Below, in pieces: positions 25,613 through 35,463 of a DNA stretch of 64,000 bases. Under the pieces are notes generated by a model, which saw nothing but the letters and a program-made list of their open reading frames with translations, did not search any database and was not told the DNA's origin. How positions within the stretch are numbered: the stretch's first letter is position 1; each line of letters opens with the position of its first letter. A program made the translations under genes and the position numbers. Origin of the DNA: Coralloluteibacterium thermophilum (GTDB taxonomy: Bacteria; Pseudomonadota; Gammaproteobacteria; Xanthomonadales; Xanthomonadaceae); contig NZ_JBHSGG010000017.1 in NCBI RefSeq assembly GCF_042654365.1, positions 1 through 64,000 of the forward strand. Reading direction: 5' to 3'.

Positions 25613-26215
25613 ATGATCGGACGACTCAAGGGCATCCTCGCGCACAAGCAGCCGCCGTGGCTGGTGATCGACGTCAACGGCGTGGGCTACGAGCTGGAGG
25701 CGCCGATGAGCACGATCTACGACCTGCCCGACGTGGGCCGCGAGGTCGTGCTGTTCACCCACTACGCGCAGAAGGAGGACTCGGTCTCCCTCTACGGCTT
25801 CCTCCGCGAGCCCGAGCGGCGGCTGTTCCGCGACGTGCAGAAGGTGACCGGCATCGGCGCCAAGATCGCCCTCGCCATCCTCTCCGGGGTGAGCGTGGAC
25901 GAGTTCGCGCGCCTGGTGCAGGCCGGCGACGTCACCGCGCTCACCCGCATTCCCGGCATCGGCAAGAAGACCGCCGAGCGCATGGTGGTGGAGCTGCGCG
26001 ACCGCGCGGCCGAGCTCGCCGGCGGCGCCCCCGGCGCGCTGCCCGCGCAGGCGGGGGGCATCCCGATGGACGCGCGCTCGGAGGCGGTGATCGCCCTGCA
26101 ACAGCTCGGCTACAAGCCGGCCGAGGCGCAGCGCATGGCGGACAAGGTGGCCGAGGAGGGCGACGGCCCCGAGGCGATCATCCGCAAGGCGCTCAAATCG
26201 GCGCTGCGGGTGTAG
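25613..26215 (+). CDS. ruvA: Holliday junction branch-migration protein RuvA
   Basis: 200 aa: an N-terminal OB domain (MIGRLKGILAHKQPPWLVIDVNG), two helix-hairpin-helix motifs (VTGIGAKIALAILSG and IPGIGKKTAERMVVEL) and a C-terminal domain that binds RuvB (ALQQLGYKPAEAQRM). RuvA tetramers clamp the Holliday junction. Length is normal. ruvB is not the next gene; about 4 kb of potassium-transport genes lie between. Confidence 0.97.
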   Translation: MIGRLKGILAHKQPPWLVIDVNGVGYELEAPMSTIYDLPDVGREVVLFTHYAQKEDSVSLYGFLREPERRLFRDVQKVTGIGAKIALAILSGVSVDEFARLVQAGDVTALTRIPGIGKKTAERMVVELRDRAAELAGGAPGALPAQAGGIPMDARSEAVIALQQLGYKPAEAQRMADKVAEEGDGPEAIIRKALKSALRV

Positions 26216-26249
26216 CGATGTCCCGTCCGCCGTCCGAGGCCGCACCGCG

Positions 26250-28166
26250 ATGAGCGCCACCCCCCGCGACCCGCGCAACGCGCGCTCCGCCGAGCAGGGC
26301 GGCCACGGCAACATCGGCCTCGCCGGCCTCATCGTCGGCGCCATCGGCGTGGTGTTCGGCGACATCGGCACCAGCCCGCTCTACACCATCCGGGAGGCCT
26401 TCTCCCCGCACTACGGCCTGGTCGCCAACCACGACACCGTGCTCGGCCTGCTGTCGCTGGTGTTCTGGTCGCTGATGCTGGTGGTCACGCTGAAGTACGT
26501 GACCATCATCATGCGCGCCGACAACGAGGGCGAGGGCGGCATCATGGCGCTGATGGCGCTGGCCCAGCGCACCATGCCGAGCGGCTCGAAATCCACCTAC
26601 CTGGTCGGCATCCTCGGGGTGTTCGGCGCCTCGCTGTTCTTCGGCGACGGGGTGATCACGCCGGCGATCTCCGTGCTCTCGGCGATCGAGGGGCTGGAGG
26701 TGGTGGCGCCGCAGCTGCACAGCTGGATCGTGCCGCTCACCGTGCTGGTGCTGGTGGCGCTGTTCGCGACCCAGCGCTTCGGCACGGCCAGGGTCGGGCG
26801 GGTGTTCGGGCCGATCACCGGGCTGTGGTTCCTGGTGCTGGCGGTGCTGGGCGTGGTCAACATCCTGCACGAGCCCGAGGTGCTGAAGGCCATCAACCCG
26901 TACTGGGCGGTGCAGTTCTTCATCAACCACAGCTGGCACGGCATCTTCATCCTGGGCGCGGTGGTGCTGGCGGTGACCGGGGGCGAGGCCATCTACACCG
27001 ACATGGGCCACTTCGGTGCCAGGCCCATCCGCTACGCCTGGTACTTCTTCGTGCTGCCGTCGCTGATGCTGAACTACCTCGGCCAGGGCGCCCTGGTGCT
27101 CGAGGACCCCACTGCGATCCGCAACCCGTTCTACATCGGCGTGCCGGAGTGGGGGCGCATCCCGATGATCGTGCTGGCGACCGCCGCCACCGTGATCGCC
27201 TCGCAGGCGGTCATCACCGGCGGCTTCTCGGTGGCGCGGCAGGCCATGCAGCTGGGCTACATCCCGCGCATGCAGATCAAGCACACCTCCAGCGAGGCCA
27301 TCGGCCAGATCTACATCCCGGCGATCAACTGGTCGATGATGGTGATCGTGGTGGCGCTGGTGCTGGGCTTCCAGACCTCCTCGGCGCTCGCCACCGCCTA
27401 CGGCATCTCGGTGTCGATGACCATGCTCATCGACACCCTGCTGCTGGCGATCGTGGCGCGTGCGCTGTGGCCGAGCTGGCGGCGCTTCGTGCTGCCGCTG
27501 TGCCTGCTGTTCCTGGTCTTCGACATCGCCTTCGTCATCGCCAACGGCGCCAAGGTCCTGCAGGGCGGCTGGTTCCCGGTGCTGCTGGGCGTGGTGCTGT
27601 TCACCCTGCTGCGCACCTGGCGGCGGGGGCGCACGCTGCTGAGCGAGGAACTGCGCAAGATCGGCATCCCGCTGGTGGACTTCCTGCCGAGCCTGATGCT
27701 GGCGCCGCCGGTGCGGGTGCCGGGCACGGCGATCTTCCTCACCTCGGACAACAGCGTCGTGCCGCAGGCGCTGATGCACAACCTCAAGCACAACAAGGTG
27801 CTGCACGAGACCAACGTCTTCCTGACGGTCGAGATCCTCGCGGTGCCGTACTCGCACAGGCGCCTGCTGGTCGAGTCGCTGGGCGACGGCTTCCACAAGG
27901 TGCGGGTGCGCTTCGGCTTCATGGAGACGCCGGACGTGCCGCTGGCGCTGATGCAGGCCTGCGACCAGAGCGACCTGGTGTTCGATCCCATGGAGACCAC
28001 CTACTTCGCCAGCCGCGAGACGGTGGTCGCCCGCGCGCGCCGGGGCATGCCGGTGTGGCGCGACCGGCTGTTCGCGGTGATGCTGCGCAACGCCGCGCCG
28101 GCGACCGGCTTCTTCCGGATTCCCGGCAACCGCCTGGTCGAGCTCGGCGCGCAGATCGAGATCTGA
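26250..28166 (+). CDS. kup: Low-affinity potassium uptake protein Kup
   Basis: 638-aa KUP/HAK-family K+:H+ symporter with about 12 membrane helices over residues 20-440 and a cytosolic C-terminal domain. Signatures include GVVFGDIGTSPLYTIREAF in the first helix, RADNEGEGGIMALMAL, FFGDGVITPAISVLSAIEG and TDMGHFGARPIR. It starts 35 bp after the ruvA stop and could be in the ruvCA transcript. It converges with the divergently encoded ktrBA pair. Presence of both Kup and Ktr gives the cell two constitutive K+ uptake routes at one locus. Confidence 0.95.
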   Translation: MSATPRDPRNARSAEQGGHGNIGLAGLIVGAIGVVFGDIGTSPLYTIREAFSPHYGLVANHDTVLGLLSLVFWSLMLVVTLKYVTIIMRADNEGEGGIMALMALAQRTMPSGSKSTYLVGILGVFGASLFFGDGVITPAISVLSAIEGLEVVAPQLHSWIVPLTVLVLVALFATQRFGTARVGRVFGPITGLWFLVLAVLGVVNILHEPEVLKAINPYWAVQFFINHSWHGIFILGAVVLAVTGGEAIYTDMGHFGARPIRYAWYFFVLPSLMLNYLGQGALVLEDPTAIRNPFYIGVPEWGRIPMIVLATAATVIASQAVITGGFSVARQAMQLGYIPRMQIKHTSSEAIGQIYIPAINWSMMVIVVALVLGFQTSSALATAYGISVSMTMLIDTLLLAIVARALWPSWRRFVLPLCLLFLVFDIAFVIANGAKVLQGGWFPVLLGVVLFTLLRTWRRGRTLLSEELRKIGIPLVDFLPSLMLAPPVRVPGTAIFLTSDNSVVPQALMHNLKHNKVLHETNVFLTVEILAVPYSHRRLLVESLGDGFHKVRVRFGFMETPDVPLALMQACDQSDLVFDPMETTYFASRETVVARARRGMPVWRDRLFAVMLRNAAPATGFFRIPGNRLVELGAQIEI

Positions 28167-28176
28167 GCCCGGCCGC

Positions 28177-28848
28177 TCAGGTGCGCGCGGCGAAGGTCTC
28201 CACCTTCCGCGTCGCGCCGGACACGATGAGGATGTCGCCGGGTTCCACGATGGTGTCGGCCTTGGCGTAGGTGAAGTCGTTCTTCCTGCGCTTCAGCCCC
28301 ACCACCGTGACCCCGTACCGGGTGCGGAGCTCCGACTCGCTGAGGGTCTTGCCGAAGGCCTCGCGCGGTGCCGCCGTCTTGGCGATGGCGAAGCCGTCGT
28401 CGAACTCGATGAAGTCGATCATCTTGCCGTCGACGAGGTGCGCGACGCGCTCGCCCATGGCGGCCTCGGGGTAGACCACATGGTGTGCGCCGGTGCGCTC
28501 GAGGATGCGGCCGTGCTTGGTGCTGGTCGCCTTGGCCCAGATGTCGCGGACGTGCAGGTCCTCGAGCGCGAGCACGGTGAGGACGCTGGCCTCGATGTCG
28601 TTGCCGATGCCGACCACGGCACGGTCGAAGTCGCCCACGCCGAGCTGCCGCAGCGTCTCCGCGTTGGTGGTGTCCGCCTGGACCACGTGGGTGAGCTCGT
28701 CCGCCCAGCGCTGGACCACCTCCGGATTCTCGTCGATGCCGAGCACGTCGTGTCCGAGGCGGACGAGGGAACTGGCCACCGCGCCGCCGAAGCGGCCGAG
28801 GCCGATGACGACGACGCTGTCGCCGCCCTGGGATGCCTGCCTAGCCAA
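28177..28848 (-). CDS. ktrA: Potassium channel regulatory subunit KtrA/TrkA-type
   Basis: 223-aa RCK protein. Residues ~10-135 form the NAD(H)/ATP-binding Rossmann domain with VVVIGLGRFGGAVASSL (GxGxxG) and acidic VLGIDEN. The C-terminal TrkA-C domain (about 145-218) ends GDILIVSGATRKVETF. As a ring on the cytosolic face it gates the KtrB channel. Length (~220, one RCK) fits KtrA, not the double-length TrkA. Translation starts at TTG and overlaps the ktrB stop by eight bases, indicating coupling. Confidence 0.92.
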   Translation of the reverse strand: MARQASQGGDSVVVIGLGRFGGAVASSLVRLGHDVLGIDENPEVVQRWADELTHVVQADTTNAETLRQLGVGDFDRAVVGIGNDIEASVLTVLALEDLHVRDIWAKATSTKHGRILERTGAHHVVYPEAAMGERVAHLVDGKMIDFIEFDDGFAIAKTAAPREAFGKTLSESELRTRYGVTVVGLKRRKNDFTYAKADTIVEPGDILIVSGATRKVETFAART

Positions 28849-30229
28849 CGATGGGGCGCTCCTCTGGATAACGGAAGGGGGCGTGGCGGCTGCGCAGTGC
28901 GAGTGCCGTCGCCACGGTGATGGTACCGACGCGGCCCACGAACATGAGCACGATCAGCACCGCCTGCCCGGCCTCCGGCAGGCGCGCGGTGATCCCGGTG
29001 GAGAGCCCGACGGTCGCGAACGCCGAGATCGCCTCGAACATCACTGCCGGCAGCGGCTCGTCGGTGGCGGTCAGCAGCGCCAGGGTGCCGACGGCCAGCA
29101 CGGCCACGCCGAGCAGTACGATGCTGAGCGCCTGGCGCTGGGTCTCCAGCGAGATGCGGCGGCCGAAGGCCGTGGTGTCGCGGCTGCCGCGCACCTCCGC
29201 CCAGACGACGAAGCCGAGCAGGAAGAAGGTCGTCACCTTGATGCCGCCGGCGGTACCGGCACTCCCGCCGCCGATGAACATGAGCGCGTAGTGCGCGGCC
29301 AGCGTCTCGGCGGTCATGGCGCCCACGTCGACGCTGTTGAAGCCGGCGGTGCGCGCCATGGCCGAGTGGAACAGGGCGCCGAGCACCCGGTCGCCTGGCG
29401 CGAGGGCGCCGAGCGTCGCGGCGTTGCCCCATTCGTAGGCGCCGATCACCAGCGCGCCACCGCCGAGAAGGATGGCGGTACCGAGCAGGGTGATCTTGCT
29501 GTGCACCGTCCAGTGTCGCCAGCCGAGCGGGCGCCGGCGCAGCTCGTAGAGCACCGGAAAGCCCAGGCCGCCGAGGACGACCGCGAGCATGATCGGCAGC
29601 AGCACCATCGGGTCGCTCGCGAACGCCGTCATGCTGTCGGAGTAGGTGGAGAAGCCCGCGTTGTTGAAGGCGGAGACGGCCTGGAAGAGCCCGTTCCAAA
29701 GGGCGGTCGGCCAGGGCTCGTCGTGCCCGAAGTGCAGGCGCAGGGCGAGCAGGCAGGCGACCAGCGCCTCGACCGCCAGCGTCACCAGCACGATCAGCCG
29801 CAGCACGCCCATGACGTCGCCCAGGCCCAGGCTTCGGGTCTCGGCCTGGGCGACCAGGCGCGTCGCCAGCCTGAGCCGGCGTGCGACCAGCAGACCGAGC
29901 AGGGTGGCGCCGGTCATGATGCCGAACCCGCCGGCCTGGAACAGCGCCAGGATCACGCCCTGGCCGAAACCGGACCAGTAGGTCGGCGTGTCCACGACCG
30001 CCAGCCCGGTCACGCAGACGGCCGAGGTCGCGGTGAAGAGTGCGGTGAGGAACGGCGCCGCGCCGGCGTCGGCGCGGGCGGCCGGCAGCATGAGGAGCAG
30101 CGTGCCGACCAGGATGGCGCCCAGGAACGCGATCGGGACCAGCCGTGCCGGATGTCGGATGCCCTGTCGCAGCAACGCCGCTCTCCTGCGGACCATCCGC
30201 AGCGGCGCGTAGTGTGCCCGGACGTCCAC
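28841..30229 (-). CDS. ktrB: Potassium uptake channel subunit KtrB
   Basis: 462-aa Trk/Ktr/HKT membrane protein with four M1-P-M2 repeats. Pore-loop segments include TATSAVCVTGLAVVDT, SAFNNAGFSTYSD, MARTAGFNSVDVG and SAFATVGLSTGIT, each with the selectivity glycine. The GGGSAGTAGGIKVTT loop in the third repeat is the KtrB gating region. With KtrA it makes an osmotically important Na+-dependent K+ uptake system. It lies upstream of ktrA in the same transcript, and its start is divergent from ruvB with 44 bp between start codons, so promoters must overlap. Confidence 0.92.
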   Translation of the reverse strand: MDVRAHYAPLRMVRRRAALLRQGIRHPARLVPIAFLGAILVGTLLLMLPAARADAGAAPFLTALFTATSAVCVTGLAVVDTPTYWSGFGQGVILALFQAGGFGIMTGATLLGLLVARRLRLATRLVAQAETRSLGLGDVMGVLRLIVLVTLAVEALVACLLALRLHFGHDEPWPTALWNGLFQAVSAFNNAGFSTYSDSMTAFASDPMVLLPIMLAVVLGGLGFPVLYELRRRPLGWRHWTVHSKITLLGTAILLGGGALVIGAYEWGNAATLGALAPGDRVLGALFHSAMARTAGFNSVDVGAMTAETLAAHYALMFIGGGSAGTAGGIKVTTFFLLGFVVWAEVRGSRDTTAFGRRISLETQRQALSIVLLGVAVLAVGTLALLTATDEPLPAVMFEAISAFATVGLSTGITARLPEAGQAVLIVLMFVGRVGTITVATALALRSRHAPFRYPEERPIVG

Positions 30230-30273
30230 CCGCCCGCTACGCCGCGCACGGGCAGTCGTGCGACCATTGGCCG

Positions 30274-31317
<1,044 letters not shown>

Positions 31318-31327
31318 AGGTTTGCGA

Positions 31328-31732
31328 ATGTTCATCTTTCCGACCCGGGTTTACTGGGAAGATACCGACGCCGGCGGGGTGGTCTACCACGCCAGCTACG
31401 TGCGCTTCCTCGAGCGCGCCCGCACCGAGTGGCTGCGCGCGCAGGGGTTCGGGCAGCGCGAGCTGGGCGAGCGCGAGGACATCCTCCTGGTGGTGCGCGG
31501 CATGCGGCTGGATTTCCGCAGACCCGCGCGCCTGGACGATCTGCTGGACGTGACGGTGGAGGTCGGCGCGCGCCGCGGCGCGAGCATGACCTTCGCCCAG
31601 CGCGTGTGCCGCGGCGACGAGGTACTGGTCGAGGCCGAGGTGCGCGTCGCCTGCATCAACCGAGATTTCAAGCCGCGGGCGCTGCCGGACTGGCTGGCCG
31701 CGGAGACCGATCCACCTGGAGCCACTGGATGA
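31328..31732 (+). CDS. ybgC: Tol-Pal system acyl-CoA thioesterase YbgC
   Basis: 134-aa hot-dog fold thioesterase. The active-site motif YWEDTDAGGVVYHASYVRFLERARTE holds the catalytic Asp and the conserved histidine/tyrosine. It acts on acyl-CoA/acyl-ACP linked to phospholipid synthesis and is the standard first gene of the tol-pal cluster. AAAGG seven bases upstream supports the ATG at MFIFPTRVYW; an ATG 30 bp upstream would overlap ruvB. The stop overlaps the tolQ start (ATGA). Confidence 0.93.
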   Translation: MFIFPTRVYWEDTDAGGVVYHASYVRFLERARTEWLRAQGFGQRELGEREDILLVVRGMRLDFRRPARLDDLLDVTVEVGARRGASMTFAQRVCRGDEVLVEAEVRVACINRDFKPRALPDWLAAETDPPGATG

Positions 31733-32517
31733 CCCCGATCCCCGTCTTCGCCGCCGCCACCGCCACGCCGCTTCCCGAGGGCGCGGAAGCGACCGCCATG
31801 GCCTTCCCGGAGGCCGCGGCGAGCGTCGCCGCCGCCTCCGGCGGCCTGAACTACCTCGAGCTCATCCTGCACGCCAGCATCCCCGTGCAGCTGGTGATGC
31901 TGATCCTGCTCGCCGCGTCGGTCGCCTCCTGGGTCATCATCTTCCGCAAGCGCAAGGTGTTCATCCGCGCCTTCGACGAGGCCGAGGACTTCGAGGACAA
32001 GTTCTGGTCCGGCGTCGACCTCGCCCAGCTCTACCGCAACGCCTCCGAGCGCAACCGGGAGGTGCACGGCATGGAGGCGATCTTCGAGGCCGGCTTCCGC
32101 GAGTTCGGGCGTCTCTCCAAGAAGCGCACGGTGGACTCCCGGACCCAGCTCGAGGGCGCCCAGCGCGCCATGCGGGCCCAGCTCTCGCGCGAGGTCGATG
32201 CGCTGGAGCAGAACGTGGAGCTGCTGGCCTCGATCGGCTCGGTCAGCCCCTACGTCGGCCTGTTCGGCACGGTGTGGGGCATCATGATCAGCTTCCACAG
32301 CCTGGCGAGCATGCGCGAGGCGACCATCGCCACCGTCGCGCCCGGCATTTCCGAGGCGCTGATCGCGACGGCGATGGGCCTGTTCGCAGCCATCCCGGCG
32401 GTCGTGGCGTACAACCGCTACGCGACCAAGGTCGAGCGCCTGGCCGTGCGCTACGAAGCCTTTGCCGAGGAGTTCTCCTCGATCCTGCAGCGCCAGGCCC
32501 ACCTCGACGACGAATGA
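31729..32517 (+). CDS. tolQ: Tol-Pal proton channel subunit TolQ
   Basis: 262-aa ExbB/TolQ-family inner membrane protein with three membrane helices: near 50-70 (LILHASIPVQLVMLILLAA), and two in the C-terminal half (LASIGSVSPYVGLFGTVWGI and EALIATAMGLFAAIPAVVAYN). The last helix carries the family threonine/alanine pore residues. About 35 N-terminal residues rich in alanine precede the first helix, longer than E. coli TolQ (230 aa). With TolR it converts proton flow into TolA movement. The four-base overlap with ybgC indicates coupling. Confidence 0.96.
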   Translation: MTPIPVFAAATATPLPEGAEATAMAFPEAAASVAAASGGLNYLELILHASIPVQLVMLILLAASVASWVIIFRKRKVFIRAFDEAEDFEDKFWSGVDLAQLYRNASERNREVHGMEAIFEAGFREFGRLSKKRTVDSRTQLEGAQRAMRAQLSREVDALEQNVELLASIGSVSPYVGLFGTVWGIMISFHSLASMREATIATVAPGISEALIATAMGLFAAIPAVVAYNRYATKVERLAVRYEAFAEEFSSILQRQAHLDDE

Positions 32518-32562
32518 TCGCCGCGCCCGGCGCCGCGCGCCGGGCTACCGACGGAGCCTGCC

Positions 32563-33000
32563 ATGTCCACCACGTTTTCCGGGCGCCGCGCGCGCCGCAA
32601 GCTCAAGAACGAGATCAACGTCGTCCCCTACATCGACGTGATGCTCGTGCTGCTGATCATCTTCATGGTCACCGCGCCGCTGTTGAACCTCGGCGTGGAG
32701 GTGGACCTGCCGCAGTCCAACGCGCGCGGCATCAACAACGAGGGCGAGCCGGTCGTCCTGGAGGTGACCGCCGACGGGCGCTACTTCCTGCGCCTGGCCG
32801 AGGCGCCCCGCGAGGAGCTCGACGAGGCCACCCTGATCGCCAGGGTCGGCGCCTTCGCCCGCAACAACCCGAACGTGCCGGTCTACGTCGCCGGCGACAC
32901 CCGCGCCGAGTACGGCGTGATCATGCAGGGCATGGCGCTGATGCAGCAGGCCGGCGTCGGCCGCGTGCTGCTGCTGTCCTCGCCGCCGGAGTCGCGCTGA
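32563..33000 (+). CDS. tolR: Tol-Pal subunit TolR
   Basis: 145-aa ExbD/TolR-family protein with one N-terminal membrane helix, VVPYIDVMLVLLIIFMVTA, carrying the proton-relay aspartate (D25), and a periplasmic domain from about residue 45. The order after tolQ and spacing of 45 bp are typical. A GC hairpin (arms GCCCGGCG/CGCCGGGC, near 32526-32545) sits between tolQ and tolR and may adjust expression. The stop is four bases before the tolA ATG. Confidence 0.96.
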   Translation: MSTTFSGRRARRKLKNEINVVPYIDVMLVLLIIFMVTAPLLNLGVEVDLPQSNARGINNEGEPVVLEVTADGRYFLRLAEAPREELDEATLIARVGAFARNNPNVPVYVAGDTRAEYGVIMQGMALMQQAGVGRVLLLSSPPESR

Positions 33001-33004
33001 CCCG

Positions 33005-33961
33005 ATGGAGACCCGCGCCGACCAGGTCCGCGCCTTCGTCTACGCGATCGGCCTGCACCTGCTGATCCTCGTGGTGATGGTGGCCGGCATGTTCTGGACC
33101 CGCAGCAGCACGCCGGTGTCCGTGGCGGGGCCGCCGATCGAGGCGACCCTGGTGATGGACCCGGACGCCTTCGAGCTGCCGAGCAAGGCGCCGGCCAAGG
33201 CCGCCACCCCGGCGCCCCCGCGTCCGGAGCCGACCCCGCCGCCGCGCCCGGAGCCGGAGGAGACCACGCCGCCGCCGCAGCCGGTGCCCGAGCCGCGCCC
33301 GCAGGACGCGCAGCAACAGCAGCAGCCGCAGCCCCAGGAGCAGGTGCCCGATCCTGCCCAGGTCGAGCAGGAGCGCATCGAGCGCATCGCCCTGGAGCGC
33401 GCCGAGCGCGAACGCGAGCAGGAGGAGCGGCGCCGGCAGGAGCAGATCGACCTCACCGAGCGCCAGCGCCAGCAGGAGGCCGAGGAGCGCCAGCGGCGCG
33501 CCGAACAGCGCCGCCTCGAGCGCGAGCGGCAGCTGGCGGACATCCGCCGCCAGCGTGCCGAGGCCGAGGAGGCCCGCCGCCGCGAGGAGCAGCGCATGGC
33601 CGCCCTGGACAAGGCCGCCGCGCGCGAGGCCGCCGCCAGCAGCGCCTCGCCGCCGCCCGGCAACAACGGCACCGACACCAGCCTGCGCGCGCAGTACGCG
33701 CTGGCGATCCAGGAGGCCATCCTGCGCAACTGGACCCGGCCGGAGACCGTCCCGCTGGGCCAGCGCTGCCGCATCCGGATCATCCAGATCCCCGGGGGCG
33801 AGGTGATCAGCGCGGAGGTGGACCCGAGCTGCCCCTTCGACGCGCTCGGCAGGCGGTCGGTCGAGGCGGCGGTGCTGCGCGCCGCGCCGCTGCCCTACCA
33901 GGGCTTCGAATCCGTGTTCGAGCGCCAGCTCAACCTCAACTTCCAGGCCCAGGATCGATGA
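33005..33961 (+). CDS. tolA: Tol-Pal periplasm-spanning protein TolA
   Basis: 318 aa. A single membrane anchor lies at about 15-35 (YAIGLHLLILVVMVAGMFW). A proline/glutamate/glutamine-rich segment (60-120) precedes a long charged helix of R/E/Q/A (about 120-215), domain II, which spans the periplasm. Domain III (about 220-318) with YALAIQEAILRNWTRPE and CRIRIIQIPGGEVISAEVD contacts TolB and Pal. Two cysteines (CRIRI, SCPFD) probably form the domain III disulfide. Length is shorter than E. coli TolA (421 aa) but normal for Xanthomonads. Confidence 0.94.
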   Translation: METRADQVRAFVYAIGLHLLILVVMVAGMFWTRSSTPVSVAGPPIEATLVMDPDAFELPSKAPAKAATPAPPRPEPTPPPRPEPEETTPPPQPVPEPRPQDAQQQQQPQPQEQVPDPAQVEQERIERIALERAEREREQEERRRQEQIDLTERQRQQEAEERQRRAEQRRLERERQLADIRRQRAEAEEARRREEQRMAALDKAAAREAAASSASPPPGNNGTDTSLRAQYALAIQEAILRNWTRPETVPLGQRCRIRIIQIPGGEVISAEVDPSCPFDALGRRSVEAAVLRAAPLPYQGFESVFERQLNLNFQAQDR

Positions 33962-34061
33962 ACGGCGCGCTTGATCCGGTGTTCATGAACAGGCTGTTAT
34001 CAACTCGCGCTGCCCGCACCGGTCGTCCGGCGGCCACCGCATTTCCAGGAAGCCCCTACGC

Positions 34062-35378
34062 ATGAAACGACTCGTCGTTCTCCTCGCCGTGTTCTGCCTG
34101 CCGTGGCTGTCGGTCCTGCGCGCGCAGGCGCAAGGCCTGGACATCGACATCGTCGGCGGGCAGGCGCAGGCGCTGCCCATCGCGATCGTCCCCATGCAGT
34201 ACCAGGGCGCCTCCGCCGCCCCGGACACCGACATCGCAGCCGTCATCAGCGCCGACCTCGCCCGGTCCGGGCAGTTCCGCACCCTGCCCGAGCGCGACAT
34301 GGTCGAGCGCCCGAGCCGCGGCGCCGAGCTGAACTTCGCCACCTGGCGCCTGCTGCGCCAGGACTTCGTGGTGGTCGGGCGCATCCTCGACAACCCGGAC
34401 GGCGGCTACCGCGTCGAGTACGAGCTGTACGACGTCGCCCGCCAGGAGCGCCTCGAGGGCATGGCCATGGCCGGCCGGGTCAACGGCATGCGCGACGTGG
34501 CGCACCAGATCGCCGACCGCATCTACGAGAAGATCCTGGGCGTGCGCGGCGCGTTCTGGACCCGCATCGCCTACGTGACCGCCTCCGGCACCGGCCGCGA
34601 CATCAACTACGCGCTGGTGGTCGCCGACTCCGACGGCTACAACCCGCAGACCGTGGTGCGCTCGCGCGAACCGCTGCTGTCGCCGTCCTGGAGCCCGGAC
34701 GGCCGCCGCCTGGCCTACGTGAGCTTCGAGCGCGGCAACTCGTCCATCTACATCCAGGACATCGCCACCGGCGCACGCGAGGTGGTCGCCAGCTTCCGCG
34801 GCATCAACGGCGCCCCGGCCTTCTCGCCGGACGGCAACCGCCTGGCGCTGACCCTGTCGCGCACCGGCAACCCCGAGATCTACGTGATGGACCTGGGCAG
34901 CCGCCAGCTCACCCAGATCACCAATCACTGGGCCATCGACACCGAGCCCACCTGGTCGCCCGACGGCCGCACCATCTACTTCACCTCCGACCGCGGCGGC
35001 CGCCCGCAGATCTACCAGGTGCCCGCGAGCGGCGGCGAGGCCACGCGCGTGACCTTCGACGGCACCTACAACGCCCGCGCCACGGTCTCCGCCGACGGCC
35101 AGAAGATCGCTGTGGCGCAGGGCTCGGGCAACGTTTATCGTATTGCGCTGTTGGATCGCAGCCAGGGGGGGCAGGGGCGCTGGCAGACACTCTCGCCTGG
35201 CAGCTTGGACGAGTCGCCGAGCTTCGCGCCCAACGCGAGCATGATTCTCTACGCTGCGCGGGACGGTTCGCGTGGCGTGTTGTACAGCGTGTCCGCCGAC
35301 GGGCGGGTGCGCCAGCGTTTGGTTCTCGCCGATGGCGATGTCCGGGAGCCCGCCTGGTCGCCGTTTAGGCAGCGCTGA
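34062..35378 (+). CDS. tolB: Tol-Pal beta-propeller protein TolB
   Basis: 438-aa periplasmic protein: signal peptide MKRLVVLLAVFCLPWLSVLRAQAQ, N-terminal alpha/beta domain (about 25-165), and a six-bladed WD40-like propeller marked by repeats SPSWSPDGRRLAYVS, APAFSPDGNRLALTLS, EPTWSPDGRTIYFTSD and SPSFAPNASMILYAA. It binds Pal and is released by TolA. The final ~250 bp, from about 35130, use more A/T-ending codons (GTT, TAT, TTG, GGT) than the rest and contain a run of seven G at 35165-35171; the protein is still intact to the stop. Confidence 0.96.
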   Translation: MKRLVVLLAVFCLPWLSVLRAQAQGLDIDIVGGQAQALPIAIVPMQYQGASAAPDTDIAAVISADLARSGQFRTLPERDMVERPSRGAELNFATWRLLRQDFVVVGRILDNPDGGYRVEYELYDVARQERLEGMAMAGRVNGMRDVAHQIADRIYEKILGVRGAFWTRIAYVTASGTGRDINYALVVADSDGYNPQTVVRSREPLLSPSWSPDGRRLAYVSFERGNSSIYIQDIATGAREVVASFRGINGAPAFSPDGNRLALTLSRTGNPEIYVMDLGSRQLTQITNHWAIDTEPTWSPDGRTIYFTSDRGGRPQIYQVPASGGEATRVTFDGTYNARATVSADGQKIAVAQGSGNVYRIALLDRSQGGQGRWQTLSPGSLDESPSFAPNASMILYAARDGSRGVLYSVSADGRVRQRLVLADGDVREPAWSPFRQR

Positions 35379-35409
35379 CGGTCTCCTCACGGACCTCAGG
35401 GCACGGTTG

Positions 35410-35438
35410 TTTAGGACGGGCCACAAAAAAGCTAAAAC
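35410..35438 (+). promoter_or_regulatory. Candidate promoter of pal
   Basis: TTTAGG (35410-35415), 17-bp spacer containing six A, TAAAAC (35433-35438), located 26 bp before the pal ATG. An internal pal promoter would let this abundant lipoprotein be made in excess of the other Tol proteins. Confidence 0.45.
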
Positions 35439-35463
35439 TGCATCCGATCACCGAGGACTCACC

